From Bacillota bacterium (lineage in GTDB: Bacteria > Bacillota > Clostridia > Acetivibrionales > JAEXSP01), in NCBI GenBank assembly GCA_023453795.1, contig JAEXSP010000009.1:3765-67764 (forward strand): a stretch of 64,000 nt of DNA, given 5' to 3'. Made by a program: the position numbers and the translations under genes. Shown here piece after piece: positions 7,763-17,703 of the stretch. The notes beneath the pieces were generated by a model that did no database searches, was not told where the DNA came from, and saw only the letters and a list, made by a program, of their open reading frames with translations. Numbering within the stretch: position 1 is the first letter of the stretch; the number at the start of each line of letters is the position of its first letter.

Positions 7763-8632
7763 ATGATTATTGACTCTCATGTGCATCTTTTTCCTACAAA
7801 AGAGGTCGGGAAGATGGTGCTGGAAAGCTTTGATGAGCAGTATGGAGAAGGAATGAAAGATAAAGGCGTTGCACATTATGTCAGCTTGGGGACACCTGAT
7901 GAGTATGTGGAAGATATGAAAAGAGCAGGGATAGACAAAGGAGTGGTATTAAGTTTCGCTCCTGACAACCAGCTTAAGAACAATAACTTCTGGACTGTCG
8001 CTATAACCAGGCCGGGCCGAAATAAACCGGCCAAATACCCTATGCTGATACCTTTTGTTTCCGTAAGCCCGACAATGAAGGGCAAAAAGCCTGTAGAAGA
8101 ACTTGAACATAAACTGGAATGGGGAATGAAGGGATTGAAAATACACCCCATTGCACAAAAATTTGCTCCTGATGATAAGAGGATGCGGCCTGTATATCAG
8201 TGGCTTGTTGACCATGATTTGCCTATAACAGCCCACTCAGGAATCAATGTCATACAGGATGAGACAACACATTACGGTGAACCAAAAAGGTGGCTGAGTG
8301 TCCTTGAAGAGTTCCCGAAGCTCAAATTGATACTGGCTCATCTCGGTAATGGTTTTTGGGACCAAACAATAGAAATAGCTAAAAAGTACCCTGGTGTAAT
8401 GTTTGATACTGCGGTTGCAATCTCGTATATAAACAGTGACAGTAGGCTTGATGATAATGAAGCTGTAGAGCTGATCAGGACCATCGGTGCAGAAAGGATC
8501 CTGTTTGGCAGTGATTATCCTTGGATAGATCCCAAAGGGGATATTGAAAGGATTAACAGCCTCAATATAAGCGATGACGATAAAAAGCTCATACTGGGGC
8601 AGAATGCAGCCGGATTATTTGGCTTGAAATAA
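7763..8632 (+). CDS. amidohydrolase family protein (Amidohydro_2, TIM barrel)
   Basis: The 289-residue protein begins with the metal motif DSHVHLFP (His6, His8). It continues with GLKIHP, ITAHSG, LAHLGNGFW and LFGSDYPW, which supply the remaining metal ligands and the catalytic Asp of the Amidohydro_2 (decarboxylase-like) branch. The substrate is unknown. AAAGGAGG precedes the ATG, and a MerR-type promoter lies just upstream. The adjacent MerR/GyrI-like regulator suggests that the operon responds to a small hydrophobic or cationic compound, which is inference. Confidence 0.85.
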   Translation: MIIDSHVHLFPTKEVGKMVLESFDEQYGEGMKDKGVAHYVSLGTPDEYVEDMKRAGIDKGVVLSFAPDNQLKNNNFWTVAITRPGRNKPAKYPMLIPFVSVSPTMKGKKPVEELEHKLEWGMKGLKIHPIAQKFAPDDKRMRPVYQWLVDHDLPITAHSGINVIQDETTHYGEPKRWLSVLEEFPKLKLILAHLGNGFWDQTIEIAKKYPGVMFDTAVAISYINSDSRLDDNEAVELIRTIGAERILFGSDYPWIDPKGDIERINSLNISDDDKKLILGQNAAGLFGLK

Positions 8633-8703
8633 TATCGAAAATAGGTTCCTCTGTGGATTTGTGATAAAATGAATTCAAACAAATCCAAGGGGGAATCACA
8701 TAA

Positions 8704-9516
8704 ATGGAATACCAGATAGGTGACTTTTCAAAAATATCAAGATTAAGTATAAAGACGCTCAGATATTATCATGAATACGGGCTTCTTTCTCCCGTAAGGA
8801 TTGATGACGAATCCGGCTACAGGTACTATGACGAAAGTTCTCTTGAAAAAGCCAGGATAATCGAACAGTTAAAAGAATTGGAATTTTCCTTGAAGGATAT
8901 AAAAGAGATATTGGAACACTCTACGGATGATTCTGATATAACAGGATACATCACTTTAAAAATTAATGTAATAAAAGATAAACTGGATAAGTACGATCGG
9001 ATATATAAAAAACTGGATTCCTTCATTGAGCGTTCAAGACATGAGGTGGAAATTAAGATGACTGACAGAAGGGAAGATATAGTTATAAAGGAAATACAGG
9101 ATATCCTTATTGCGTCAATAAGATTCAAAGGAAGGTATGCTGACTGCGGACAAGCTTTTTCAAAGCTGTTTAAAGGCTGCGGAAGGTATAGTGCAGGAGC
9201 CCCTTTTTCTCTATACTATGACAACGAATTCAGAGAAAATGATGCGGATATGGAGGTTTGTGTTCCGGTTAAAAAGGCAGTGACAGGGGAAGGAATCTCA
9301 TGCAGGCTGCTGAAAGGCGGGAAAGCAGTCACAATAATACATAAGGGTTCCTACGATTCTATAGGTGAAGCCTACAAGCAGATTATTGATTATATTAATT
9401 CCGCTCATCAAAAGGCCGCAGTCCCATCCAGAGAAATTTATTTGAAGGGCCCGGGCATGATCCTGCCCAGAAGTCCGAAAAAATTTATAACAGAACTCCA
9501 AATAATGATATTTTAG
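8704..9516 (+). CDS. MerR family transcriptional regulator with GyrI-like effector domain
   Basis: Residues 1-70 form the winged-helix domain of MerR proteins (KISRLSIKTLRYYHEYGLL and SGYRYYDESSL). A dimerising helix follows at ~75-115. Residues ~115-270 resemble the GyrI/BmrR-like ligand-binding domain. This build is that of BltR/BmrR multidrug-sensing activators. It follows the amidohydrolase by 71 bp and is likely cotranscribed with it. A GGGGG Shine-Dalgarno precedes the ATG. The 19-bp-spacer promoter at 7705-7735 is its probable target. Confidence 0.88.
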   Translation: MEYQIGDFSKISRLSIKTLRYYHEYGLLSPVRIDDESGYRYYDESSLEKARIIEQLKELEFSLKDIKEILEHSTDDSDITGYITLKINVIKDKLDKYDRIYKKLDSFIERSRHEVEIKMTDRREDIVIKEIQDILIASIRFKGRYADCGQAFSKLFKGCGRYSAGAPFSLYYDNEFRENDADMEVCVPVKKAVTGEGISCRLLKGGKAVTIIHKGSYDSIGEAYKQIIDYINSAHQKAAVPSREIYLKGPGMILPRSPKKFITELQIMIF

Positions 9517-9629
9517 TTCCGGGCAGCCTGTATTAAAAAAGTTTAAATTGATTTATAATGGGAATATATAATAACGTTACGGAAGAACTCATTATAATTT
9601 AAATAAACTTTTACCAAGGAGCTGATACA

Positions 9630-10811
9630 ATGCAGGAAATTAAGAAAAATGTTTTTTGGACAGGAATAAGGGATTGGGAATTAAGGTCGTTTCACGGTCA
9701 TGAATTGTCAACCCATCGGGGGTCAACATATAATTCCTTCCTAATAAAGGATAAAAAGACAGTGCTTGTAGATACGGTCTGGTATCCCTATAAGGAGGAA
9801 TTTGCCGAAAGGCTTGAAAACGAAGTCGGACTTAAAAATATTGATATGATCGTAATAAACCATATCGAGCCTGATCACGGGGGCAGCTTGGGACACATTA
9901 TGTCAGTCATTCCCGATACACCGATATATTGTACAAAAAATGGCGCTGAGATAATAAAGAAGCATTTTCATAAGGATTGGAACTTTAACATAGTCAAGAC
10001 CGGAGATACTATAAATATTGGAGAGTATGATCTCGTTTTTGTTGAAATGCAGATGATTCACTGGCCTGACAGCATGCTTACATATGTAAAGGGAGCTGAG
10101 CTTGTTCTTTCAAATGATGCATTCGGACAGCATTTTGCACCCCCATCGTTTTTTAACGATGAGGTGGACAACTGCGAACTGTATCAGGAGGCTATCAAGT
10201 ATTATGCTAACATCCTGACACCTTTCAGTCCGCTGATCAAGAAGAAAATAGAGCAGATCAAAGCATTAAATCTTCCTATAAGTATGATTGCTCCGAGCCA
10301 TGGTGTAATATGGAGAGACAATCCCCTTCAAATTATTGAAAAATATTATGAGTGGTCTCAGGATTACAACGAAGGCAATGTCGTTATTACTTACGATACC
10401 ATGTATGAGTCTACTCGTCATATGGCTGACGCAATTGGGCGTGGACTATCAAACAAAGGGGTAAAATACAAGATATATCATAGTGAACTCACTGATAGAA
10501 GCGACTTAATAACAGAAATATTTAAAGCAAAGGGTATCATTATCGGCACCTGCACAGTTAACAACACGGTTCTTCGTTCCGTTGCATCTCTTCTGGACGA
10601 TATAAAGGGACATAAGTTCAGGGGTAAGGTCGGAGCAGCTTTCGGAAGCTACGGATGGAGCGGAGAGGGTGCTAAAATTATTACTAAAAGCCTTGAAGAA
10701 AGCGGAGTGAAGGTTGTGAATGAACCTATGCAGTTCAAATACAGGCCTACTGATGAAGAACTTAAAGCTTGCGTTGAATTTGGGGAGAAGTTTGCTGAAG
10801 GTTTGAAATAA
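9630..10811 (+). CDS. flavodiiron protein (FprA-type A flavoprotein)
   Basis: Flavodiiron proteins reduce O2 to water, or NO to N2O, and protect strict anaerobes. The 393-residue product has an N-terminal metallo-beta-lactamase-like diiron domain with HIEPDH (His78, Glu80, Asp82, His83) and further ligands in SNDAFGQH and APSHGVIWR. From ~250 there is a flavodoxin-like FMN domain (YDTMYESTRHMA, GTCTVNNT, GSYGWSGEG). There is no C-terminal rubredoxin, so an external electron donor is needed. The upstream region contains several TTATAAT-like words reminiscent of PerR boxes, but none is convincing. Confidence 0.93.
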   Translation: MQEIKKNVFWTGIRDWELRSFHGHELSTHRGSTYNSFLIKDKKTVLVDTVWYPYKEEFAERLENEVGLKNIDMIVINHIEPDHGGSLGHIMSVIPDTPIYCTKNGAEIIKKHFHKDWNFNIVKTGDTINIGEYDLVFVEMQMIHWPDSMLTYVKGAELVLSNDAFGQHFAPPSFFNDEVDNCELYQEAIKYYANILTPFSPLIKKKIEQIKALNLPISMIAPSHGVIWRDNPLQIIEKYYEWSQDYNEGNVVITYDTMYESTRHMADAIGRGLSNKGVKYKIYHSELTDRSDLITEIFKAKGIIIGTCTVNNTVLRSVASLLDDIKGHKFRGKVGAAFGSYGWSGEGAKIITKSLEESGVKVVNEPMQFKYRPTDEELKACVEFGEKFAEGLK

Positions 10812-10823
10812 ATAGTACAGAAA

Positions 10824-10860
10824 CGGTTGCATTGATAATTGAGATGCAGCCATTTTTTTT
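10824..10860 (+). terminator. terminator after the flavodiiron gene
   Basis: GGTTGCAT and ATGCAGCC pair over 8 bp with one wobble, followed by a run of eight T. Confidence 0.75.
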
Positions 10861-11008
10861 TGAAACTTGCCATTTTAAAAAACATAAAAAAAGACACCAT
10901 ATAGCCGAAAAACAGACACTATAATATGAAAATAATATGTTAGAATTGAATACGTGGAATATAAAGTAGGCTTATGCAAAAAAAAGTACGGATGGAGGAG
11001 TGCGGCAA

Positions 11009-11965
11009 ATGGAACTGAGTCAAATTAAAGCACTGGGTGAAAGGATAAAAGGAAACATCACCAAGGTTATAGTCGGTAAAGACGATATAATCGATCTGAT
11101 GCTTATTTCACTGTTTTGCCAGGGGCATATTCTTCTTGAGGATGTTCCCGGTGTAGGAAAGACAATGCTGGCTAAATGCCTGGCAAAATCTATAGATTGC
11201 GATTTTAAGAGGATACAGTTTACACCTGATCTGCTGCCGACGGATTTAACGGGCATAAATTATTTCAACCAGAAGCAAGGTGAATTTGTATTCAGACCGG
11301 GGCCTGTTTTTTCTAATATAGTTCTTGCGGATGAGATTAACAGGGCTACGCCAAGAACCCAGTCCAGCCTTCTTGAATGCATGGAAGAAAGACAAGTGAC
11401 AATAGACGGAGAAACAATGGAATTAAAAGGGCCCTTTCTTGTTATTGCAACACAGAACCCCGTTGAAACTCAGGGAACCTTTCCGCTTCCCGAAGCACAG
11501 CTGGACAGATTCTTTATGAAACTGAAAATGGGTTATCCTTTACCTGCCGAAGGTAAAGAAATACTTGACAGGTTTCAGACGGGGAGCCCTTTCCCTTCTG
11601 TCGAAGCTGTGGCTGAGGCCGGAGAAATCTTAGAGGCACAGGCAGAATGTCTTTCTGTAGGAATAAATGATGCGGTTAAGGAATACATAATTGAAATAAT
11701 CGAAGCAACAAGAAAAAACGACCGAATTTCGCTGGGAGTCAGTCCGAGAGGAAGCATTGCGCTTATGAAGGCTGCTCAGGTCAGAGCTGTTTTTATGGAC
11801 AGAAATTTTGTGACGCCTGATGATGTCAAATATGTTGCCGTAAATGTTTTGTCCCACAGAATCCTTATGAAGGGACAGGCAATTTTCAGAGAAGGCAAGA
11901 GGCCTTCTGAGTTGGTAATAGAAGAGATTTTAAATACGGTCAAGGCCCCCTTGGAGGACTTTTGA
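11009..11965 (+). CDS. MoxR family AAA+ ATPase
   Basis: The product is a 318-residue AAA+ ATPase of the MoxR type, which acts as a chaperone-like remodelling factor for partner proteins. It shows Walker A GVPGVGKT, Walker B ADEINRA, sensor ATQNPVE and an arginine-containing C-terminal lid (SPRGSIALMKA). GGAGG at 10994-10998 fits the ATG at 11009 better than the GTG at 11000. It starts a MoxR-DUF58-membrane protein set, a common bacterial arrangement in which MoxR is thought to act on vWA-like DUF58 proteins. Confidence 0.9.
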   Translation: MELSQIKALGERIKGNITKVIVGKDDIIDLMLISLFCQGHILLEDVPGVGKTMLAKCLAKSIDCDFKRIQFTPDLLPTDLTGINYFNQKQGEFVFRPGPVFSNIVLADEINRATPRTQSSLLECMEERQVTIDGETMELKGPFLVIATQNPVETQGTFPLPEAQLDRFFMKLKMGYPLPAEGKEILDRFQTGSPFPSVEAVAEAGEILEAQAECLSVGINDAVKEYIIEIIEATRKNDRISLGVSPRGSIALMKAAQVRAVFMDRNFVTPDDVKYVAVNVLSHRILMKGQAIFREGKRPSELVIEEILNTVKAPLEDF

Positions 11966-12011
11966 TCCAGTGAAACATGTCTTTACTATTGCAGCTTGAA
12001 AAGAGGCTATT

Positions 12012-13124
12012 ATGGATCTAATTGTATTGATATTGATTACCGCTGCTGTTTTTATACTTCAAAGTATTCTTTTTAAAAAAAGAACATTTATAAATCTTAA
12101 TTACAAATGCCGCTTCAGCAGATCAGAGGCATATGAGGGAGATGAACTCCAGCTTGTAGAAACCGTTGAAAACTGTAAGCGGCTTCCGGTTCCATGGCTT
12201 AAGGTAAGTATTCACTCCTCAAGATGGCTGGATTTTGCCGATTCTTTTTCACATGTAACACAGGAAGGAAGGTATGCTACAAGCAGCTTTTTTCTTAAGG
12301 GCTTCCAGAAGGTGACAAGGCGATGGAGGCTTAAATGTCTTAAAAGAGGAGTCTATGAAATAGAAAACGTTACTTTTCTGGGGTCTGACCTGATAGGCTT
12401 CAGCACGACCTCTATTGCGGTCTCGGTAAATGAAACTATTAAGGTGTATCCGTCGCTTATCGATCTTGAGGAGTATTTTATTCCTGTAAATTTCATTCAG
12501 GGCAACACTATTGTAAAACGTTGGATTGTAGATGACCCGTTTCTTGTTGCGGGAGCAAGGGAATATACCCCAAGAGACTCAATGAACAAAGTAAACTGGA
12601 GTGCGACAGCCAGGACGGGTCATATTATGGTTAAAAAAAATGACTTCACTTCCCAGTTGAGCCTTTGTTTGATACTTAACATACAGTCTTTTGAAAACGA
12701 GTATTCGGATTTTGGGGATAAAAATAAAGTTGAATTTGGTATAAAAGCGGCTGCCTCAATACTTGACAGGGCCACACGTATGGGGATGCCTGCAAGGCTG
12801 ATGGTTAACGGATCTGATTCAAAAGCCGGTAATATGACGACTATTACAAAGGAAGCAGGAGGTACGGAGCACTTTTTTGATTTGATGGAAGTTCTAGCAA
12901 AACTAAAACTTAAAGCTGCAAAGGACTTTGAACTTTTTCTGGGGGAAATCGGAGACCAGATCGAAAACTCTCATGTTTATGTAATAACTGCTTATATTAC
13001 CGACGCTGTAATAGAGAATATCAGGAAACTATCTGCTGCATCAAACCGTATTACGCTGATGCTTCTTGATGAAACCGTAAAAGCCGCAGTTCCGGAAGAT
13101 ATTGAAGTGTATAAGTTGAATTAA
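12012..13124 (+). CDS. DUF58 domain-containing protein
   Basis: The 370-residue protein has an N-terminal membrane helix (VLILITAAVFILQSILF) and a beta-rich middle. The DUF58 signature is REYTPRDSMNKVNWSATAR near residue 188, followed by a vWA-like fold. DUF58 proteins are partners of MoxR ATPases. The gene lies 46 bp downstream of moxR and is probably cotranscribed. Its function in clostridia is unknown; roles in envelope maintenance are proposed for relatives. Confidence 0.88.
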   Translation: MDLIVLILITAAVFILQSILFKKRTFINLNYKCRFSRSEAYEGDELQLVETVENCKRLPVPWLKVSIHSSRWLDFADSFSHVTQEGRYATSSFFLKGFQKVTRRWRLKCLKRGVYEIENVTFLGSDLIGFSTTSIAVSVNETIKVYPSLIDLEEYFIPVNFIQGNTIVKRWIVDDPFLVAGAREYTPRDSMNKVNWSATARTGHIMVKKNDFTSQLSLCLILNIQSFENEYSDFGDKNKVEFGIKAAASILDRATRMGMPARLMVNGSDSKAGNMTTITKEAGGTEHFFDLMEVLAKLKLKAAKDFELFLGEIGDQIENSHVYVITAYITDAVIENIRKLSAASNRITLMLLDETVKAAVPEDIEVYKLN

Positions 13125-13203
13125 ATAATCAGTACATAATTATTTTCAACTTATATGTATGTCTAAAGAGAGAATGAATTCTTTATTTTAGGGGATGCTT
13201 GAA

Positions 13204-14502
13204 ATGAATAAATCAGGTGCAATCATGAAAATCATTTCTACTATAGGGGTTATGGCATTTTTTTATCCCGTCGCAATGCTGATCAATTTGCCGGTCAGGG
13301 ATTTTTGGGGGGGCAGGGGTGCTGTATTTGCCTTTTCATTTGCTCTTGCAGGATTTCTGACTGCAGCCTTGATAAACAGGCGTTCAAAGATTTTTGTGTA
13401 TTGTTCCTTAATAATACCGGCGGTGGTTGTGCTTGTCTTTTTCAGAGACTTTCAGATTGCATCGGTCAGTTCAAAAATATCATCAGAGAATGTTGCAAAT
13501 TGGCGTATTGCGTTAAAGCTTATAATCGCAATGGTTTCTTATATCATAGGGCTTTCAGGATATCGGAATGAGTATAGTGAAATGCTTAGTGAGAGAAAAA
13601 TAGCCTTAGGGGCACTTTTGGTCACAGTGTCATACATAATCTTCGACTTAGCGGCCGATGGTGCGATTATCCTGTACTTTGCCCTTGCATTTATATTATT
13701 GTCCATAGTAGTTCTTATACAGGCCAATACCGACAAATTGTTTGCGGGCTCTGAAAAAAAGTTCCGTGATTCTTCCGGGAATGCACAAAAGTTTAATCTG
13801 ACTTCAATAATTTTATTTTTTTCAGCTATTCTGCTCCTTTTCAGCATGCGAGATGTCTTAAAGGTCTTAGCATACCTTAAAGCAGCACTAAGCAATTTCT
13901 TTTTAAGATTAGGAACCGGAATAGACAATTCCGTAACAGAACTTAGCAAAAAGCAATCCAATAATAACCCGGCGGTGCACAACAAACACCCTAAAACCAA
14001 TTATCTGGGCATTGCTTTGGAAATCCTGCTCCTTATACTGGCGATAATTGTTTTACTGTATTTCCTTTATAAGATATTCTGCTTTATTAAAAGTAAATTA
14101 AAAGATAAGGGCAATAGAAATTCTGTGGAGAATGATGATTTTTACGACGAAGTAGAAGAAATAGTTGTAAAGACTCATAGTAATCCAATCCCAAAAGTTA
14201 AAAAAGAAAAAAGATCACTAAAAAAGGTCTCTGAAATATCGGATCCTGTCTCAAAGGTAAGATATATATACTCAATAATATTAGCCAAGCTTAAAGAGCT
14301 GAAGATAGATATCAAAAAATCCAGTACTTCAAATGATATTCTAAAAAAGGCATCGGCCTTGAAAGGAATAGAAGGATCCTTATCAGAAGCTACAGGCATC
14401 TATGAAGAAGTCAGATATGGAAATCATATTCCCAATGAATCCGAAGTCGCATGTATACTTGATAATTGCAGCAAAATAGCGGCAATTGCCGAAGATAAGT
14501 AA
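13204..14502 (+). CDS. multi-spanning membrane protein with DUF4129-like C-terminus
   Basis: About eight hydrophobic segments occupy residues 1-290. A lysine-rich cytoplasmic linker follows, then a C-terminal helical domain containing YIYSIILAKLKELKI and YEEVRYGNHIPNESE. That domain resembles the DUF4129 tails of transglutaminase-like membrane proteins found with MoxR/DUF58. No transglutaminase catalytic triad is visible, so it may be a shortened form. The GGGG at 13191-13194 fits the ATG at 13204 better than the ATG at 13195. It is the third gene of the MoxR set. Confidence 0.7.
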   Translation: MNKSGAIMKIISTIGVMAFFYPVAMLINLPVRDFWGGRGAVFAFSFALAGFLTAALINRRSKIFVYCSLIIPAVVVLVFFRDFQIASVSSKISSENVANWRIALKLIIAMVSYIIGLSGYRNEYSEMLSERKIALGALLVTVSYIIFDLAADGAIILYFALAFILLSIVVLIQANTDKLFAGSEKKFRDSSGNAQKFNLTSIILFFSAILLLFSMRDVLKVLAYLKAALSNFFLRLGTGIDNSVTELSKKQSNNNPAVHNKHPKTNYLGIALEILLLILAIIVLLYFLYKIFCFIKSKLKDKGNRNSVENDDFYDEVEEIVVKTHSNPIPKVKKEKRSLKKVSEISDPVSKVRYIYSIILAKLKELKIDIKKSSTSNDILKKASALKGIEGSLSEATGIYEEVRYGNHIPNESEVACILDNCSKIAAIAEDK

Positions 14503-14530
14503 GCGCTCCCTGTTATTCCATATAAAACAA

Positions 14531-14559
14531 TTGAAATAAAAAAGTGTTAAGGTTATAAT
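14531..14559 (+). promoter_or_regulatory. lon promoter (sigma-A type)
   Basis: TTGAAA (14531-14536) and TATAAT (14554-14559) are 17 bp apart, about 125 bp before the lon start. No CIRCE or CtsR-like repeat is apparent near it. Confidence 0.75.
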
Positions 14560-14686
14560 GATGACGATTAGAACATTGTAGTTCTTTTATTCCACTTTCA
14601 AGAAATTAATTTGATAATATCTGATATGAAAAGGGAATATATAGATTAAATTTACGATACAGACGTTAAAAAGAGGGGATGGTCAA

Positions 14687-17131
14687 ATGTCTGAGGCTAA
14701 GAAAATTGTAAAAAAACAGGTTCTGCCGCTTTTACCTCTCAGGGGTCTTACAGTGTTTCCTTATATGATTTTGCATTTTGATGTAGGCAGGGTAAAATCC
14801 ATTAAGGCTTTGGAAGAAGCTATGATAAACAACCAACTGATTTTCCTTGTCACACAGAAGGATGCTAAGAATGATTCGCCGGGCGAAGAGGAAATTTTCA
14901 ATGTTGGTACCATATCGAAGGTCAAACAGCTCCTGAAGCTTCCGGGGGAAACCATAAGGGTGCTTGTTGAAGGTATAAGCAGGGCTGAAATAGGTGAATA
15001 TACCCAAACAGAGCCTTTCTTCATGGCAGAGGTAATTGAAAGGATTTATGTTACAGGGCAGGAGAACGAGGTTGAACTTGAAGCCATTAAAAGAAAGGTT
15101 GTCTCAACCTTCGAAGAATACAGCAAGCTGAGCGGAAGGGTAACTCCGGAAACAGTTTTGTCTGTTACTTCAATTGATGATGCGGGACAGTTATCCGATA
15201 TTGTGACATCCAATATGGTTTTGAAGGTTGAACAAAAACAGGAGATTCTTGATATTTTTCACCCGAAAGACAGATTGGAAAAGCTGTTGGAAATAATGAT
15301 GAAGGAAATAGAGATACTCGAGATAGAAAAAAACATAAGCGCAAAGGTACGCAAACAGATAGACAAAACCCAAAAGGAATACTACCTGAGGGAACAGCTT
15401 AAGGCGATTCAGAACGAACTTGGCGACAAGGACGGAATCACAGGCGAGGTTGAGGAATATAAGGCTAAAATGAAGGAAGCTGATCTTCCTGAAGAGGCAG
15501 AAAAGAAAGTATTGAAGGAATTGGACAGATTATTGAAGATGCCGTCAGGTTCGGCTGAAGGTTCAGTAATCAGAACATACCTTGATCTTATTCTGGAACT
15601 TCCCTGGAATAAGACTACCGAGGAGAGTATTGACCTTAAGAAGGCTCAGGAGATCCTTGATGACGAGCACTACGGACTTGAAAAAGTTAAAGAGAGAATA
15701 GTTGAGTACCTGGCAATAAGGAAGCTCAAAAACAGCCTCAAAGGCCCTATTCTTTGCCTTGCAGGCCCTCCGGGGGTTGGTAAGACGTCAATTGCGAAGT
15801 CTATTGCGAAAGCCCTTAACAGGAATTACGTAAGGATGTCCCTGGGCGGAGTGAAGGATGAGGCTGAAATAAGAGGTCACAGAAGGACCTATGTCGGTGC
15901 AATGGCAGGAAGAATAATTACGGCTGTAAAACAGTCAGGTTCAAAGAATCCTTTGATACTATTGGATGAAATAGACAAAATGAGCAGTGATTTCAGGGGC
16001 GACCCGGCTTCAGCCATGCTTGAGGTTCTCGACGGCGAGCAGAACTTTGCATTCAGGGATCATTATCTGGAATTGCCTTTTGACCTTTCGGATGTCATGT
16101 TCCTGACGACTGCCAATAATCTCGATACAGTCCCAAGACCTCTGCTTGACAGGATGGAGATTATAAACATTACAAGCTACACGGAAGAGGAAAAGGTCAA
16201 TATTGCAATGAAGTACCTGGTGCCCAAACAGATTAAAGCACACGGACTGAAAAAGAGCAATATGAAAATGGATGAGCCTGCAGTAAGGGATGTCATAAAC
16301 TTTTACACCAGGGAAGCGGGAGTAAGAAGCCTTGAAAGGGAGATTGCGACTGTATGCAGGAAGGTTGCCAAAACACTGATATCAGAGAACAGGAAATCGC
16401 TTAAGGTGACCTCCGCCAATTTGGAAAAATACCTTGGGACTAAAAGATTCAGATATGATAAGGCAAATGAAAAAGATGAGGTCGGAATTGCAACCGGTCT
16501 TGCATGGACTCCTGTAGGAGGGGATACCCTTTCTATCGAGGTCAACCTCATGAACGGCAATGGCAAGCTTGAACTGACCGGACAGCTCGGCGATGTGATG
16601 AAAGAATCTGCGAAAGCGGGTATGAGCTTTATCCGTTCCAGAGTTGATGAGTTTAAGATAGACAAGGAATTCCACAACAAGTATGATATTCATGTTCACG
16701 TACCTGAAGGAGCTATTCCAAAGGACGGGCCGTCTGCAGGAATAACTCTTGCCATAGCCATGATATCGGCTTTAACAGGAATACCTGTAAAGAAGAATGT
16801 TGCAATGACCGGAGAAATTACCCTCAGGGGAAGAGTGCTTCCTATAGGAGGCTTGAAGGAAAAGGTTCTTGCGGCGAATAGAGCGGGAATTGATACAATC
16901 ATAATCCCTATGGATAACAGGAAGGACATTGACGATATTCCTGAGAACGTAAGGAAAAAGATCAAATTTGTTTTTGCTTCAGATATGGATACGGTCATCA
17001 GCACTGCTTTATCAAAGCAAAAAGCTAAAAAAACCACAGTCAAGGTAAACAGCGAAGAAACCGGGATAATAATTCCTGATAACGGTATTATAGAAGATAT
17101 CGGGCATGGAATGACTGTTGGCAAACAATAA
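14687..17131 (+). CDS. lon: ATP-dependent protease La (Lon)
   Basis: Lon degrades misfolded and regulatory proteins in the cytoplasm. The 814-residue protein has an N-terminal LON substrate-binding domain (LPLRGLTVFPYMILHF), a coiled coil, an AAA+ domain (Walker A GPPGVGKTS, Walker B LLDEIDKM) and a C-terminal serine-lysine protease domain. The catalytic Ser683 is in DGPSAG and Lys726 in GGLKEK, the same 43-residue spacing as in E. coli Lon. The gene has its own promoter and is followed by a strong terminator. Confidence 0.97.
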   Translation: MSEAKKIVKKQVLPLLPLRGLTVFPYMILHFDVGRVKSIKALEEAMINNQLIFLVTQKDAKNDSPGEEEIFNVGTISKVKQLLKLPGETIRVLVEGISRAEIGEYTQTEPFFMAEVIERIYVTGQENEVELEAIKRKVVSTFEEYSKLSGRVTPETVLSVTSIDDAGQLSDIVTSNMVLKVEQKQEILDIFHPKDRLEKLLEIMMKEIEILEIEKNISAKVRKQIDKTQKEYYLREQLKAIQNELGDKDGITGEVEEYKAKMKEADLPEEAEKKVLKELDRLLKMPSGSAEGSVIRTYLDLILELPWNKTTEESIDLKKAQEILDDEHYGLEKVKERIVEYLAIRKLKNSLKGPILCLAGPPGVGKTSIAKSIAKALNRNYVRMSLGGVKDEAEIRGHRRTYVGAMAGRIITAVKQSGSKNPLILLDEIDKMSSDFRGDPASAMLEVLDGEQNFAFRDHYLELPFDLSDVMFLTTANNLDTVPRPLLDRMEIINITSYTEEEKVNIAMKYLVPKQIKAHGLKKSNMKMDEPAVRDVINFYTREAGVRSLEREIATVCRKVAKTLISENRKSLKVTSANLEKYLGTKRFRYDKANEKDEVGIATGLAWTPVGGDTLSIEVNLMNGNGKLELTGQLGDVMKESAKAGMSFIRSRVDEFKIDKEFHNKYDIHVHVPEGAIPKDGPSAGITLAIAMISALTGIPVKKNVAMTGEITLRGRVLPIGGLKEKVLAANRAGIDTIIIPMDNRKDIDDIPENVRKKIKFVFASDMDTVISTALSKQKAKKTTVKVNSEETGIIIPDNGIIEDIGHGMTVGKQ

Positions 17132-17134
17132 ACT

Positions 17135-17173
17135 AAAAAGATCTAAGGGGCATCCTGCCTCTTGGATCTTTTT
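17135..17173. terminator. bidirectional terminator between lon and the convergent gene
   Basis: AAAAAGATCTAAGGGG and CCTCTTGGATCTTTTT form a 16-bp stem with two wobbles. The T-run on the right serves lon, and the A-run on the left serves the minus-strand gene. Confidence 0.85.
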
Positions 17174-17703
17174 CAGTATTTCTGGTTGATATAGCTGTCG
17201 ACAACAGAATCTCGTATCTCGGGTGAAAAGACATTTTCCTCTTTAAGCATTTGCAATATATGTTCATTCTTCGAATGCAGCACCAGGTTGTCAAAGTCTT
17301 CAAAAACCATTTCAAATAGCTTTTTTTTAAGGTTCGGAGACTTAACTCTTACGAAATATGCTTCAACGCCGCGGAAATCAATTATCTTCAATAATTTCTC
17401 CGTAGCCTGGTCCTTTTTGAAATAATAATGGTCGGCAAGCTCGAAATATTCTTCTCTGGCCTGGTGGGACTTTTTAAGGTTATGTGCCATCTTTTGATAG
17501 TACTTTGCAAGAACATTATAGTATTGGTAATTGTATATTGCTTTCTTTTCGTTGTCTACCCGCTGAAAAGGCTTTATATCAATTGAGTTTATAAACTGAT
17601 AGTTTGCCCGGATAAACTCATCCTTTGTAAGGTCACCCTTAGTATATTGGTCTATGAGACTCTGTCTGTTTTTTAAAAATTGTTCAAATTTATTATTTTG
17701 CAT
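17173..17703 (-). CDS. conserved protein of unknown function (176 aa)
   Basis: This soluble, highly charged, probably all-helical protein (QFLKNRQSLIDQYTKGDLTK at the start, many Tyr/Lys/Glu) has no membrane segment, signal peptide or recognisable catalytic motif. It resembles short clostridial proteins of unknown function of the DUF6648 kind, but I cannot confirm that. GGCGGTTGAG precedes the ATG. It is convergent with lon and stands alone. Confidence 0.65.
   Translation of the reverse strand: MQNNKFEQFLKNRQSLIDQYTKGDLTKDEFIRANYQFINSIDIKPFQRVDNEKKAIYNYQYYNVLAKYYQKMAHNLKKSHQAREEYFELADHYYFKKDQATEKLLKIIDFRGVEAYFVRVKSPNLKKKLFEMVFEDFDNLVLHSKNEHILQMLKEENVFSPEIRDSVVDSYINQKY

Noticed and set aside
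9517..9629. PerR-box-like TTATAAT words upstream of the flavodiiron gene
   Set aside because: No pair fits the 7-1-7 PerR dyad well; in AT-rich spacers such words are expected by chance.
12012..13124. MoxR-DUF58 set as a novel system
   Set aside because: MoxR with DUF58 and a membrane protein is a widespread, known arrangement.
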